A DNA stretch of 37,063 nt from Flavobacteriales bacterium (GTDB lineage Bacteria; Bacteroidota; Bacteroidia; NORP154), in the NCBI GenBank assembly GCA_012965955.1, contig DTRK01000093.1, positions 1-37,063 of the forward strand, in the 5' to 3' direction. The notes beneath the pieces are model-generated. The model ran no database searches. It was not told where the DNA came from and saw only the letters and a list, made by a program, of their open reading frames with translations. How positions within the stretch are numbered: the stretch's first letter is position 1; every line of letters starts with the position of its first letter. A program made the position numbers and the translations under genes. This document shows, piece by piece, positions 26,693-36,363 of this stretch.

Positions 26693-28045
26693 ATGAGTAC
26701 TACTACGATATCAGAAGCAGAGGAGATACTGGCCCAAAACCTTAACCATACTTTGTTCGCCTGGGCGAAGCAGGCAGGGCTTAATCCCATCAATGTAAAA
26801 CGCGGAGAGGGCGTCTATATTTATGATAGGGATGATAAGAAATACATTGATTTTTCATCTCAACTTATTTGTGTCAATATAGGCCATGGAAATAAAAAGG
26901 TTCAGGAGGCTATCCAAAAGCAAATGGATGAAGTATCCTACGTGTTCCCCGGAATGATAACAAAGGCCAGAGGAGACCTGGGGAAAAAACTGGCTGAGAT
27001 TACTCCTGGAAATCTTACCAAAACGTTCTTCACTCTTGGAGGTGCTGAAGCTATTGAAAACGCGATTAAGGTAGCTCGAGTATGTACAGGGCGGTCAAAA
27101 ATAATTACCCAATACCGTTCTTATCACGGTGCTACATACGGAGCTATTACGGCTGGTGGTGATCCCAGGAAGCATGCGGTTGACAGTCAGCAAATGCCCA
27201 ATATCATTCACGTTGAAAACCCTTATTACTACAGGTGTCCTTGGGGAACATCATCTCTTGAGGAATGTGGAGAAATGTGTGCAGACAATATGGAAAGGGT
27301 AATTCAATATGAAAATCCGAGCAGTATAGCGGCTATTATTCTTGAAGGAGAATCTGGGTCTTCGGGTTGCATAAAGTACCCTCCTGGTTATTGGAAGCGT
27401 ATTCGTGGAATAGCAGACAAATATGGAATCATGCTCATTGACGATGAGGTCATGAGCGGTTTTGGAAGGACAGGAAAATGGTTTGGCATTGATAATTATG
27501 ATGTTGTACCCGATATGATGTGCGTTGCAAAGGGTTTGACATCAGGGTACTTGCCACTTGGGGGCTTGATTGTCTCAGATAAGATTGCAGCACATTTTGA
27601 TGACAATGCATTGCCAATTGGGCTTACCTATTCAGCACATGCTGTCTCCTGCGCAGCAGCGTTGGCGAATATTGGAGTATATGAAGAAGATGGACTCATC
27701 GAGAACGCTGCAAAGATGGGGCGTTACGTCGAGGCGAAAGTAGAGGAGCTGAAAGTCAAACATCCTTCAATTGGAGATTTTCGCAATACGGGTTTGCTGG
27801 GTTGTATTGAGCTGGTGAAGAATCGTGAAACGAAGGAGCCGGTTACTCCATGGAATGCCGGACCAAAGGATATGGAAGTAACGAACAGGATGGCAGCAAA
27901 GATCAGGGAGCTGGGCATGTTTACATTTGTGAGGTGGAACTGGATTTTTATTGCACCTCCTCTATGTATAACAGAATCTGAAATTGATGAGGGGATGGAA
28001 ATTATATCACAGGCCATTTCGATAGCCGATGAATATTGCACATAA
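26693..28045 (+). CDS. Class III aminotransferase, likely beta-alanine aminotransferase
   Basis: Class III PLP-enzyme motifs (FFTLGGAEAIENAIKVAR, GIMLIDDEVMSGFGRTGKWFGIDNYDVVPDMMCVAKGLTSGYLPLGG); between mmsA and pyrimidine-catabolism genes. Confidence 0.88.
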   Translation: MSTTTISEAEEILAQNLNHTLFAWAKQAGLNPINVKRGEGVYIYDRDDKKYIDFSSQLICVNIGHGNKKVQEAIQKQMDEVSYVFPGMITKARGDLGKKLAEITPGNLTKTFFTLGGAEAIENAIKVARVCTGRSKIITQYRSYHGATYGAITAGGDPRKHAVDSQQMPNIIHVENPYYYRCPWGTSSLEECGEMCADNMERVIQYENPSSIAAIILEGESGSSGCIKYPPGYWKRIRGIADKYGIMLIDDEVMSGFGRTGKWFGIDNYDVVPDMMCVAKGLTSGYLPLGGLIVSDKIAAHFDDNALPIGLTYSAHAVSCAAALANIGVYEEDGLIENAAKMGRYVEAKVEELKVKHPSIGDFRNTGLLGCIELVKNRETKEPVTPWNAGPKDMEVTNRMAAKIRELGMFTFVRWNWIFIAPPLCITESEIDEGMEIISQAISIADEYCT

Positions 28046-28066
28046 CCATTCAACCCCGCACCTTCT

Positions 28067-28492
28067 ATGCTTGCAACAGAAGTATCTCCGGAAGTAACTG
28101 AACTGAGAACAGCCAGGCTGCATCTTCGCGAAGACGATATCATTTGTATTCGGGTGAAGGACAATGTCGATATTGAGATAGCCGATGCAAGAGAGACTTT
28201 TACAGAGGTAAAGCGCCTGGCAGCAGGTGAGAAAAAACCGGTACTTGTGTTCACGGGTGCTGGGGGAACAATCAGTAGCGAGGTCAGGAAATTTTCTGCC
28301 AGCTTAGAAGCAGGGGAGCCCACACTTGCAGAAGCTGTAATTGCCAATTCCCTGGCTCACAAACTGGTGGTCAATATTCTGATTAAGTTTGCCAACATAG
28401 GCAGGCCGATGAAGCTGTTTATCAATGAGCATGATGCGGTGGCCTGGTTAAAGGAAGAGAGAGAAAAATATTATAATACACTTGAACAATGA
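28067..28492 (+). CDS. Small STAS/SpoIIAA-like protein of unknown function
   Basis: 141 aa, alternating beta/alpha pattern (IICIRVKDNVDIEIADARETFTEVKRLA...PVLVFTGAGGTIS...FINEHDAVAWLKE); in tight operon context. Confidence 0.6.
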   Translation: MLATEVSPEVTELRTARLHLREDDIICIRVKDNVDIEIADARETFTEVKRLAAGEKKPVLVFTGAGGTISSEVRKFSASLEAGEPTLAEAVIANSLAHKLVVNILIKFANIGRPMKLFINEHDAVAWLKEEREKYYNTLEQ

Positions 28493-30249
28493 GTAGCGAT
28501 ATAGTAGAATTAGAAGAGGATATATCTGGTTCTCCCTTATACAGCGAGGACCTGGCACCCGTTCCCAAAGAAAAGAGAACCTGGTCTATGTTCAACCTTG
28601 CAGCGATATGGGTTGGAATGGCAGTGTGCATACCAACCTATATTCTCGCTTCATATATGATCAGGTCAGGGCTCAGCTGGTATTCGGCTTTGATTATTAT
28701 AGCTTTTGCCAATTTGATTATTACCGTTCCCATGGTTCTTAATGGCCATGCTGGAGTTAAATATGGCATTCCGTTCCCGGTTTTAGGCCGGGCAGCGTTT
28801 GGCTACAAGGGTATTCATATTGCTTCAATTTTACGGGCCATAGTTGCCTGTGGGTGGTTCGGTGTGCAAACCTGGATTGGCGGACTGGCTTTCTATGCTA
28901 TTTGGAACGCGATTATGGGCGTAGAAGGGAGTACTGATCTTGATTATGGGAAATTCGTCGGATTTGCGGTGTTTTGGGTGGTTAACGTATTCTTTATCTG
29001 GAAAGGCACGGAGAGTATCAAGTGGCTGGAAGATTTTTCTGCTCCCATTCTGGTTCTCATCGGCTTATTGCTAATTGGATGGGGATATCATGTTGGAGGC
29101 GGCTTCAATGTGGTGTTAGACCAAAGCAAGCAGCTCAAGAAACCCGTTGCTACACTGGCCTATGAGTCTGGTATCGACAAATTGGTGTTGTCCTTAAATC
29201 CTTTGCAGAACATTGATGGGACTATAAAAGCGACGCATTATCAACTAACCATACCAACTAATGAGGCCACAGAGCAAGAGCGATGGATGCCTATTGAGGA
29301 AGACCGGGTTCCTATTCTGATCGAGCAGCTATCTCCAAATATTGACAGAGATGCCATAATTGCTGGGGAGAAGAAGATAGCAGTGCAATTTCGGGATGAC
29401 GGTGCAGGGGCTTATGATTTTATTTACTCCAGCATTGTTAAGGTGCCTATAGCAAAAGGAGGAGAGACTGGAGGGCTCGGAGACAGTATTTGGCTGTATT
29501 TGATATGGCTGACTGCGATGGTAGGATTCTGGGCAACCATGGCCATTAGCATAGCGGATATTACCCGATTTGCATCTTCTCAAAAGGATCAGGTACGGGG
29601 GCAATTTCTTGGGCTGCCTGGAACAATGATCTTCTATTCATTTGTGGGAGTGTTTGTTACCTGTGCGGCAGTAATAGGGTTCAAAGATGTCCTTATCGCA
29701 GATGACGCACCTTGGGATCCGGTTTCATTGTTAGGTAAATTTGAGAGTGTTCCATTGGTAATTACTTCACAAATTTTTATGATTATTGCTACATTGAGCA
29801 CTAACATAGCGGCCAATGTCATTGCACCATCCAATGCTTTCTCCAATTTACTCCCTCAAAAGTTGAGCTTTAGAGGCGGTGGGATGGTCACCGCTATTCT
29901 GGGTATAATAGTATGTCCCTGGTGGGTGTTGGGCCATATAGAGGAATACCTCATTTTGTTCAGCGGCCTCTTAGGACCAGTATTGGCCATCTTTATCTGT
30001 GACTATTATATACTCAGGAAGAAAAATCTCGTACTTCCTGACCTGTACAAAAAAACTGGGACCTATGCTTACTCCAACGGGTTTAACGTCGCTGCGATTG
30101 TTGCCTTTGTTGTGGGGGGTGTATTGGCAATATCAGGCAGATGGGTAACGATTCTGGAACCTCTTTACAACCTATCTTGGTTTACCGGTTTTATTGTGGC
30201 GTTTGGAATATATTATCTGATGATGAAGAAAAACTTTTCCTCAGATTAA
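28489..30249 (+). CDS. NCS1-family nucleobase:cation symporter with a large internal insertion
   Basis: NCS1 motifs (WSMFNLAAIWVGMAVCIPTYILAS, GIPFPVLGRAAFGYKG, VGFWATMAISIADITRFASSQKDQ, IAANVIAPSNAFSNLLP, ICDYYILRKKNL); ATGA overlap with the preceding ORF. Confidence 0.9.
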   Translation: MSSDIVELEEDISGSPLYSEDLAPVPKEKRTWSMFNLAAIWVGMAVCIPTYILASYMIRSGLSWYSALIIIAFANLIITVPMVLNGHAGVKYGIPFPVLGRAAFGYKGIHIASILRAIVACGWFGVQTWIGGLAFYAIWNAIMGVEGSTDLDYGKFVGFAVFWVVNVFFIWKGTESIKWLEDFSAPILVLIGLLLIGWGYHVGGGFNVVLDQSKQLKKPVATLAYESGIDKLVLSLNPLQNIDGTIKATHYQLTIPTNEATEQERWMPIEEDRVPILIEQLSPNIDRDAIIAGEKKIAVQFRDDGAGAYDFIYSSIVKVPIAKGGETGGLGDSIWLYLIWLTAMVGFWATMAISIADITRFASSQKDQVRGQFLGLPGTMIFYSFVGVFVTCAAVIGFKDVLIADDAPWDPVSLLGKFESVPLVITSQIFMIIATLSTNIAANVIAPSNAFSNLLPQKLSFRGGGMVTAILGIIVCPWWVLGHIEEYLILFSGLLGPVLAIFICDYYILRKKNLVLPDLYKKTGTYAYSNGFNVAAIVAFVVGGVLAISGRWVTILEPLYNLSWFTGFIVAFGIYYLMMKKNFSSD

Positions 30250-30288
30250 AGAGTTAAATGCAAAGTGAACAGGCATATTTTCAAGCTG

Positions 30289-30341
30289 CCTGCCGGCATT
30301 TCTCACTTAAGCTTTAGCAACTGATGTAGGCAGGTTTTTTT
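30289..30341 (+). terminator. Possible rho-independent terminator after the NCS1 gene
   Basis: CCTGCC (30289-30294) pairs with GGCAGG (30329-30334), followed by T7; long loop and internal mismatches. Confidence 0.4.
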
Positions 30342-30363
30342 CGATTCTCTATTTGACCTTTCC

Positions 30364-31854
30364 ATGGTTGTCAAGTACACAATTCTTTTCCTATACTTCC
30401 TTATCCTATTCCTGATAGGTGTATTCGCTTCCCGAAAAATAAAAGGGCTTGAAGATTACTACGTCGGAGGGAAGAAGCTAGGATATTGGGTAGTAGCGTT
30501 CTCGGCACGGGCCACTGGGGAATCTGCCTGGCTCTTACTGGGCCTGACGGGGCTTGGAGCCATGATAGGTGTGTCAGCCTTCTGGGTAGTTGCAGGTGAG
30601 TTATTAGGAGTGGGAGTAGCATGGTTCCTTATGGCAAGGCCATTCAAGGCACAAACTGATGCGTACGGTTCCATTACAATTCCGGATTACCTGGTCTCTA
30701 GATTTCAGTCATCCAGCCATCTGCTTCGCATTGTGGCCGCAGCGACCTTAACTGTATTCGTCACCATTTACGTGAGTGCCCAGATTGATGCTACTGGTAC
30801 CGCATTTGAGAATTTCTTAGGGTGGAATTACTATGTAGGGGTTTTTGTGGGTTTTGGAATCGTGGTGATGTACATTCTCTCAGGTGGTTTTGTTGCTGTA
30901 GCCTGGTCAGATCTCTTTCAGGGACTCCTTATGCTGATGGGTTTGGTACTCCTGCCCATCGTAGCTTTCCTCTATCTTGGGCCGGAAGCAGATGTAATGG
31001 GCACCTTGGAAAGAGTGGATCCCGGCCTGGTCGATATTTGGGGCAGTGGAGGCTTCTCTGCCTACAACGTGGTCACCGTTATTGGTTTGGCCCTGATAGG
31101 CCTGGGCTTCATGGGGTCGCCTCAATTATTTGTAAGGTTCATGTCGATCAAGGATGACAATGAGATTTTAAAGGGGAGATGGGTGGCGATTGTATTTACC
31201 TTGCTTACAGATTCTGCAGCAGTACTCATTGGGATGCTCGGAAGGTATTTGTTCACTGAATCCGGGCAGCTACCTGAGGATATCCTCGGCAATGGGGGAC
31301 AGCAAGTACTGCCGATGTTAGTTGACCTTGTCATGCCTTCATTAATTGTGGCCATGTACATTGCTGTGGTGCTGGCAGCCATTATGTCAACTATCGATTC
31401 ACTTCTTGTAGTGGCCTCTTCTGCCATTACGCGCGACTTCTATCAGCAGGTTTACAACCCAGAGCTGGACAATGATAAAATGGCGGGTATATCCAGAATC
31501 ATCACCGTGATTCTGGCGCTGGTAGCACTGGGGCTTGCACTAGCTGTAGCCACAATTTCACCGACACGTACAATATTCTGGTTTGTCATATTTGGATGGT
31601 CGGGTATAGCCGCTACGTTCTGCCCGGTGATGATATTGTCTCTTTTTTGGAAAGGGTATACCGAGAAGGGGGCCCTGGCATCAATGGTGACAGGTTTTAT
31701 CTCTGTTCCCGTCTTTAAGTTTCTGGCTCCACAAATTCCTGAATATGGCGTGTATTTCGATAAGCTGGCTGAACTCCCGCCATCCTTTGCGATTGCTTTG
31801 CTGTTTGGTATATTTGTTAGTAAGCTGGATAGAAAGGGAAACCTCAGAACTTGA
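30364..31854 (+). CDS. Sodium:solute symporter (SSS/PutP-like)
   Basis: Polytopic; EDYYVGGKKLGYWVVAFSARATGESAWLLLGLTG, YILSGGFVAVAWSDLFQGLLM, IMSTIDSLLVVASSAITRDFY. Confidence 0.9.
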   Translation: MVVKYTILFLYFLILFLIGVFASRKIKGLEDYYVGGKKLGYWVVAFSARATGESAWLLLGLTGLGAMIGVSAFWVVAGELLGVGVAWFLMARPFKAQTDAYGSITIPDYLVSRFQSSSHLLRIVAAATLTVFVTIYVSAQIDATGTAFENFLGWNYYVGVFVGFGIVVMYILSGGFVAVAWSDLFQGLLMLMGLVLLPIVAFLYLGPEADVMGTLERVDPGLVDIWGSGGFSAYNVVTVIGLALIGLGFMGSPQLFVRFMSIKDDNEILKGRWVAIVFTLLTDSAAVLIGMLGRYLFTESGQLPEDILGNGGQQVLPMLVDLVMPSLIVAMYIAVVLAAIMSTIDSLLVVASSAITRDFYQQVYNPELDNDKMAGISRIITVILALVALGLALAVATISPTRTIFWFVIFGWSGIAATFCPVMILSLFWKGYTEKGALASMVTGFISVPVFKFLAPQIPEYGVYFDKLAELPPSFAIALLFGIFVSKLDRKGNLRT

Positions 31855-33839
31855 ATATTCTTTCAAAAATATATGCTGAAATTGGGCTTGCTGCCTTGGT
31901 AGTGGTGCTTTCTTGTGGTTCGCTTCAGGCGCAGCCGGAGAATGATGATATGGCCAATGCCCTGGAGATTGAGGATCTGTTGCATTGGTGTTCACCATTG
32001 GCGGGTTTGAGTAACAAAGGAGCCACTGAGGACGGTGCCAGGATTGGCTGTATGACCAATGACGGCCCCAATTACAATGTATGGTTCAAGTTCAGGGCCA
32101 GTACGGACAACGTGCAAGTTGTGGTGAGTACCGGAGATGTGTTTGGGACAATGAAGTTTGCCAACGTTGCCCTCATTGATGAGTATGGCACACAGCTAGC
32201 CTGTGATGAGTACAATGATGAGTATGGCGATGTGGGATTGACCTATACAAACTTGAACTTAGGCAACTGGTATTTCATTCAGGTTGACCATGCGAACACC
32301 TCTTCTTATCCAGGCACATTCACCCTGTGCGTGACAGATGAGCTGGGCTATGATTACCAGGATGGTGCCAAAGAGTTGATGAACTTGTCAAACTGGTGCT
32401 CCCGGGATGCGGAGTTCTCCACCTGGAAAGGATCTCCTGATGGAGGCACTGGGACCTGCCTCAAAACGGGACCGAATTTCAATAAGTGGTTCAAGTTCTA
32501 CGCCCGTTCGGAAGAGATTGAAGTTAATGTGATCACGGGAGGGGAAAAGGGATCCTGCCAGTTTCCCGTGGTAATGTTGTGGGACGCCAACTTTAATGAG
32601 GTGGCTTGTGGTAAATGGAAGTCAGAGTCTGCTGATGAGTGCAGCCTGACAGGTACCGGGCTAAAGGAGAAGAACTGGTATTACATCTCCGTTGATCATA
32701 TATTAAATGATAAATATCCAGGTTCATTTACGCTGTGCCTTGATAAGGGAGGAACGGTTGAAACTGTGGGAATTAAGGAGAAAATTTCAATCCGTGGCAG
32801 GCTGTTGTACAACTTGTTTGAACCGGTTAACAGTAAGATCACCTTGCTAGGAGAGAATGATGAGGTGTTGACAAAAACAGAAACTGACAACACGGGGAAA
32901 TTTAGATTTGATGATTTGCGCCCTGAAGTTGATTATACAGTGGTGGTAGAGGATTATAGCCCGGGACAGGACGTGTCAATTGTGCAAACAAATTACAAGG
33001 GGCGAATAATAAAGAAAGCGCAAAGGCAAGAGAAAAACATATTCAGGTTTCATATGTTACCTCCTGATTGCTATGGCCTGGGATTACTCAGCTGCGAAGA
33101 TCCGGGATTGCTGCCCGACGCAGGTACAGTAGGTTTATTGGGAATTGTAACTGACAAAGACGACCCTTTAGGCGGTAAGGAGAATGTTAACATTGGGCTA
33201 TATAAGGACGCGGAAACGTTGTTAGAGGAAACCCAGACCGACCAAAGCGGTAGTTTTAAGTTCAATAACCTTCCTTATGACGCTGGCTATATGATCAGGG
33301 TAGATAATATCTCAGATGACCTATATGTAGAGATGCTCATGGTAAATGATGAAGGCAACTCAATCATGGCTACAACCATGGAGAACCTTGACGAAAATGG
33401 GTTTTTCAACTTCCAGGCACTGCCGTATATGCAAGTCTATTTGAGCAAGCTGAAAATTGATGATTTGGCTGACCTAACGCTTGTTGACCTGACCATTGGA
33501 ACGCCCATTAAGTTGAATAATGTCTATTTCCTATTGGGGAAATATGATCTTCTGCCATCGTCAAGTGCTGAATTGGACAAGCTCGTAGGATTGCTGAACG
33601 ACAATGAGGATGTTAAAATTGAGGTTGCAGGGCATACAGACAACAGTGGTACCATGAAATTTAATATTCTGCTCTCGGCAAATCGGGCAAAAGCAGTTAT
33701 GGACTATTTAATTGCTAAAGGAATTTCACCTTCACGACTCACCTATAAAGGTTATGGCAGCAAAAAGCCAATATCTCGGAATCACAGTGAAGCTGAGCGC
33801 AAGAAAGACAGACGCGTAGAATTCACAATTGCGGAATAA
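31851..33839 (+). CDS. OmpA-family outer-membrane protein with two N-terminal repeat domains and carboxypeptidase-regulatory/SdrB-like repeats
   Basis: Two WFKF...NWYxIxVDH...YPGxFTLC repeats, two NxxGKFRFDDLRPEVDYTVVVED-type modules and a C-terminal OmpA domain (IEVAGHTDNSGTMKFNILLSANRAKAVMDYLIAKGISPSRLTYKGYGSKKPI). TTG start. Confidence 0.88.
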   Translation: MNILSKIYAEIGLAALVVVLSCGSLQAQPENDDMANALEIEDLLHWCSPLAGLSNKGATEDGARIGCMTNDGPNYNVWFKFRASTDNVQVVVSTGDVFGTMKFANVALIDEYGTQLACDEYNDEYGDVGLTYTNLNLGNWYFIQVDHANTSSYPGTFTLCVTDELGYDYQDGAKELMNLSNWCSRDAEFSTWKGSPDGGTGTCLKTGPNFNKWFKFYARSEEIEVNVITGGEKGSCQFPVVMLWDANFNEVACGKWKSESADECSLTGTGLKEKNWYYISVDHILNDKYPGSFTLCLDKGGTVETVGIKEKISIRGRLLYNLFEPVNSKITLLGENDEVLTKTETDNTGKFRFDDLRPEVDYTVVVEDYSPGQDVSIVQTNYKGRIIKKAQRQEKNIFRFHMLPPDCYGLGLLSCEDPGLLPDAGTVGLLGIVTDKDDPLGGKENVNIGLYKDAETLLEETQTDQSGSFKFNNLPYDAGYMIRVDNISDDLYVEMLMVNDEGNSIMATTMENLDENGFFNFQALPYMQVYLSKLKIDDLADLTLVDLTIGTPIKLNNVYFLLGKYDLLPSSSAELDKLVGLLNDNEDVKIEVAGHTDNSGTMKFNILLSANRAKAVMDYLIAKGISPSRLTYKGYGSKKPISRNHSEAERKKDRRVEFTIAE

Positions 33840-33956
33840 CCACCTCCATTTTTTTATTTTCCCTATTGCCATTCTCAATTTATTAGAGTAGTATTGTTAT
33901 AGAGTCAGATCAGATGATGCCTCCAATTTCGCTAACAGATAAATTCAATTGATAAA

Positions 33957-35336
33957 GTGTCGGTACTAATAAAGAACGGAAGGGTAGTAACTGCGGTAGA
34001 TGATTACCATGCAGATATTTTCATTGAGGATGAAACCGTTACGACAATAGGTAAAGCGCTTGATGTAAGTGCCGATGAAACAATCGATGCCGAAGGGAAA
34101 TTGGTTTTACCGGGTGGCATTGATCCCCATGTGCATTTGGAGATGCCTTTCATGGGCACCTATTCCAGTGATGATTATGAAACAGGAACACGATCCGGGT
34201 TGTTTGGAGGGACCACTTCTGTAATTGAGTTTATACTCCAGACACAGGGTGATACCTTGCATAATGCCCTGAAAACATGGCAGGAAAAATCCATTCCAAA
34301 AGCGGTCGGCGACTTCGGTTATCACATGGCGGTTACAGATTTCAATGATGCTGTTGCCAAGGAAGTGGTGCAGATGATCGAGGAAGAGGGAATCACTTCC
34401 TTTAAGACATTTATGGCCTATAAAGGAGCATTGATGATCGATGATGGGCAGATGGTGCAACTGATGAAGGTCGTGAAAAAGCATGGGGGAATTGTCACTG
34501 TGCATGCCACCAATGGAGACATGATAGACTCTCTGATCTCGAAGAACCTGGAAGCAGGCAATACAAAGCCGTTGTACCATTACCTGTCACAGCCAGAAGT
34601 TACAGAGGCAGAAGCATCCGGAAGATTTTGCGACATGTTGAATTATACGGGTTGTCCGGGATACATTGTGCACATGACCTGTGAAGGAGCCCTGAATGCT
34701 GTTAGGAAAAGGACCCAGCGCAACCAAAAGGTATTTGTGGAAACCTGCTCTCAATACCTGATGCTGGATGCTTCTTTATACGAACAGGAAGATGGGGCTA
34801 AGTGGGTCATGAGCCCGCCATTGAGAGAGAAAAAAGACCGGGAAGCACTGTGGAGTGGAATTAACCAGGGGTTGATTCAGGTGGTGGGAACGGATCACTG
34901 TCCATTTAAATTGGGGCAAAAGGACATGGGGAAAGACAATTTCGCAAAGATTCCCAACGGCCACCCGGCTATTGAGCACAGGATAGAATTCATGTATTCT
35001 GAAGGAGTTAGAACGGGTAAGATATCACTTAATAAATTTGTTGAGGTTTGTTCAACCAATGCGGCAAAGATCTTTGGAATGTATCCTCGAAAAGGTACGA
35101 TCTCTATTGGTGCCGATGCAGATATTGTCATTTTTGACCCCAATAAGGAGCATGTGGTTTCTGTAGACACCCACCACATGAATTGTGATTACTCCAGCTA
35201 TGAAGGGTGGAAGGTAACAGGGAAAACGGAAACAGTACTATTGAGAGGTAAAGTAGCCATCAGCAATAATGAATGTCACTTAAATCCTGGTGACGGGCAA
35301 TTTATTCCCCGGGGGAAGGCCTCAAAGGTCATTTAG
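33957..35336 (+). CDS. hydA: Dihydropyrimidinase (D-hydantoinase family)
   Basis: Amidohydrolase motifs (LPGGIDPHVHLEMPF, TSFKTFMAYKGALMIDD carbamylated-Lys region, GTDHCPF). GTG start. Confidence 0.93.
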   Translation: MSVLIKNGRVVTAVDDYHADIFIEDETVTTIGKALDVSADETIDAEGKLVLPGGIDPHVHLEMPFMGTYSSDDYETGTRSGLFGGTTSVIEFILQTQGDTLHNALKTWQEKSIPKAVGDFGYHMAVTDFNDAVAKEVVQMIEEEGITSFKTFMAYKGALMIDDGQMVQLMKVVKKHGGIVTVHATNGDMIDSLISKNLEAGNTKPLYHYLSQPEVTEAEASGRFCDMLNYTGCPGYIVHMTCEGALNAVRKRTQRNQKVFVETCSQYLMLDASLYEQEDGAKWVMSPPLREKKDREALWSGINQGLIQVVGTDHCPFKLGQKDMGKDNFAKIPNGHPAIEHRIEFMYSEGVRTGKISLNKFVEVCSTNAAKIFGMYPRKGTISIGADADIVIFDPNKEHVVSVDTHHMNCDYSSYEGWKVTGKTETVLLRGKVAISNNECHLNPGDGQFIPRGKASKVI

Positions 35337-35354
35337 TAATTTAATTTTTTAGAT

Positions 35355-36221
35355 ATGCCAAGAAAAGTAAAGTCAGGACTGATCCAGCTAAGCCTTCCCA
35401 TGACAGAGGGCGAAGGATCCATACAGGAGATTGTGGATGCCATGTATGACAAGCACATCCCCTATATTGAAGAAGCGGGAGAGAAGGGAGTTCAGATACT
35501 CTGTTTGCAGGAAATCTTCAACACTCCATATTTCTGCCCCGGGCAGGATAAGAAATGGTATGAGTCCGCTGAGCCCATTCCAGGGCCAACTACCGAGAGG
35601 TTACAGGAATATGCGAAGAAGTACGACATGGTCATGATTGTTCCTCTGTACGAGAAAGAGCAGGCAGGAGTGTTGTATAATTCAGCTGCGGTTATTGATG
35701 CGGGTGGTGAATATCTGGGAAAGTATAGAAAGAACCACATTCCACATACTACGGGGTTCTGGGAAAAGTTCTTTTTCAAGCCAGGTAATCTTGGATACCC
35801 GGTTTTCGAAACCAAATACGCCAAGATCGGTGTTTATATCTGTTACGACAGGCATTTTCCCGATGGTGCACGGTGCTTGGGGCTCAACGGCGCGGAGATC
35901 GTTTACAACCCTTCAGCGACTGTGGCAGGCCTGTCTCAATATTTGTGGAAGCTGGAACAACCTGCTCACGCAGCCGCTAACGGGTACTTCATGGGATGTA
36001 TCAACAGGGTTGGTGAGGAGAAGCCATGGAACCTGGGGAAATTCTACGGAACGTCGTATCACGTGGACCCGAGAGGGCAGATCATTGATGAAGCTTCAGA
36101 GGACAATGATGAGCTACTAATATCTGAATTAGACCTTGACCTGATTGATGAGGTGAGATCGACATGGCAGTTTTTCCGTGATCGGCGTCCTGAGACGTAT
36201 GACAAGTTGGTTGAGCTATAG
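35355..36221 (+). CDS. Nitrilase-superfamily amidohydrolase, likely beta-ureidopropionase
   Basis: Glu-Lys-Cys triad motifs (CLQEIFNTPYFCPGQD, YRKNHIPHTTGFWEKFFF, IGVYICYDRHFPDGAR). Confidence 0.9.
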   Translation: MPRKVKSGLIQLSLPMTEGEGSIQEIVDAMYDKHIPYIEEAGEKGVQILCLQEIFNTPYFCPGQDKKWYESAEPIPGPTTERLQEYAKKYDMVMIVPLYEKEQAGVLYNSAAVIDAGGEYLGKYRKNHIPHTTGFWEKFFFKPGNLGYPVFETKYAKIGVYICYDRHFPDGARCLGLNGAEIVYNPSATVAGLSQYLWKLEQPAHAAANGYFMGCINRVGEEKPWNLGKFYGTSYHVDPRGQIIDEASEDNDELLISELDLDLIDEVRSTWQFFRDRRPETYDKLVEL

Positions 36222-36363
36222 ACAGGTTGCTGATAATGTCCAGACTACCGATATTCAATAAATGCTAAAGTGATATAATTTGGTTAACTCAATTAAGGTG
36301 TTTCTTAGGTTTTGATCGGGTCGGATACTGATCTTATAACTGCTACCTTTCACTATATTAACA

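Noticed and set aside
27724-28347. 207-aa minus-strand ORF
   Set aside because: Antisense to the aminotransferase and STAS-like genes; Ser-rich composition typical of spurious antisense frames.
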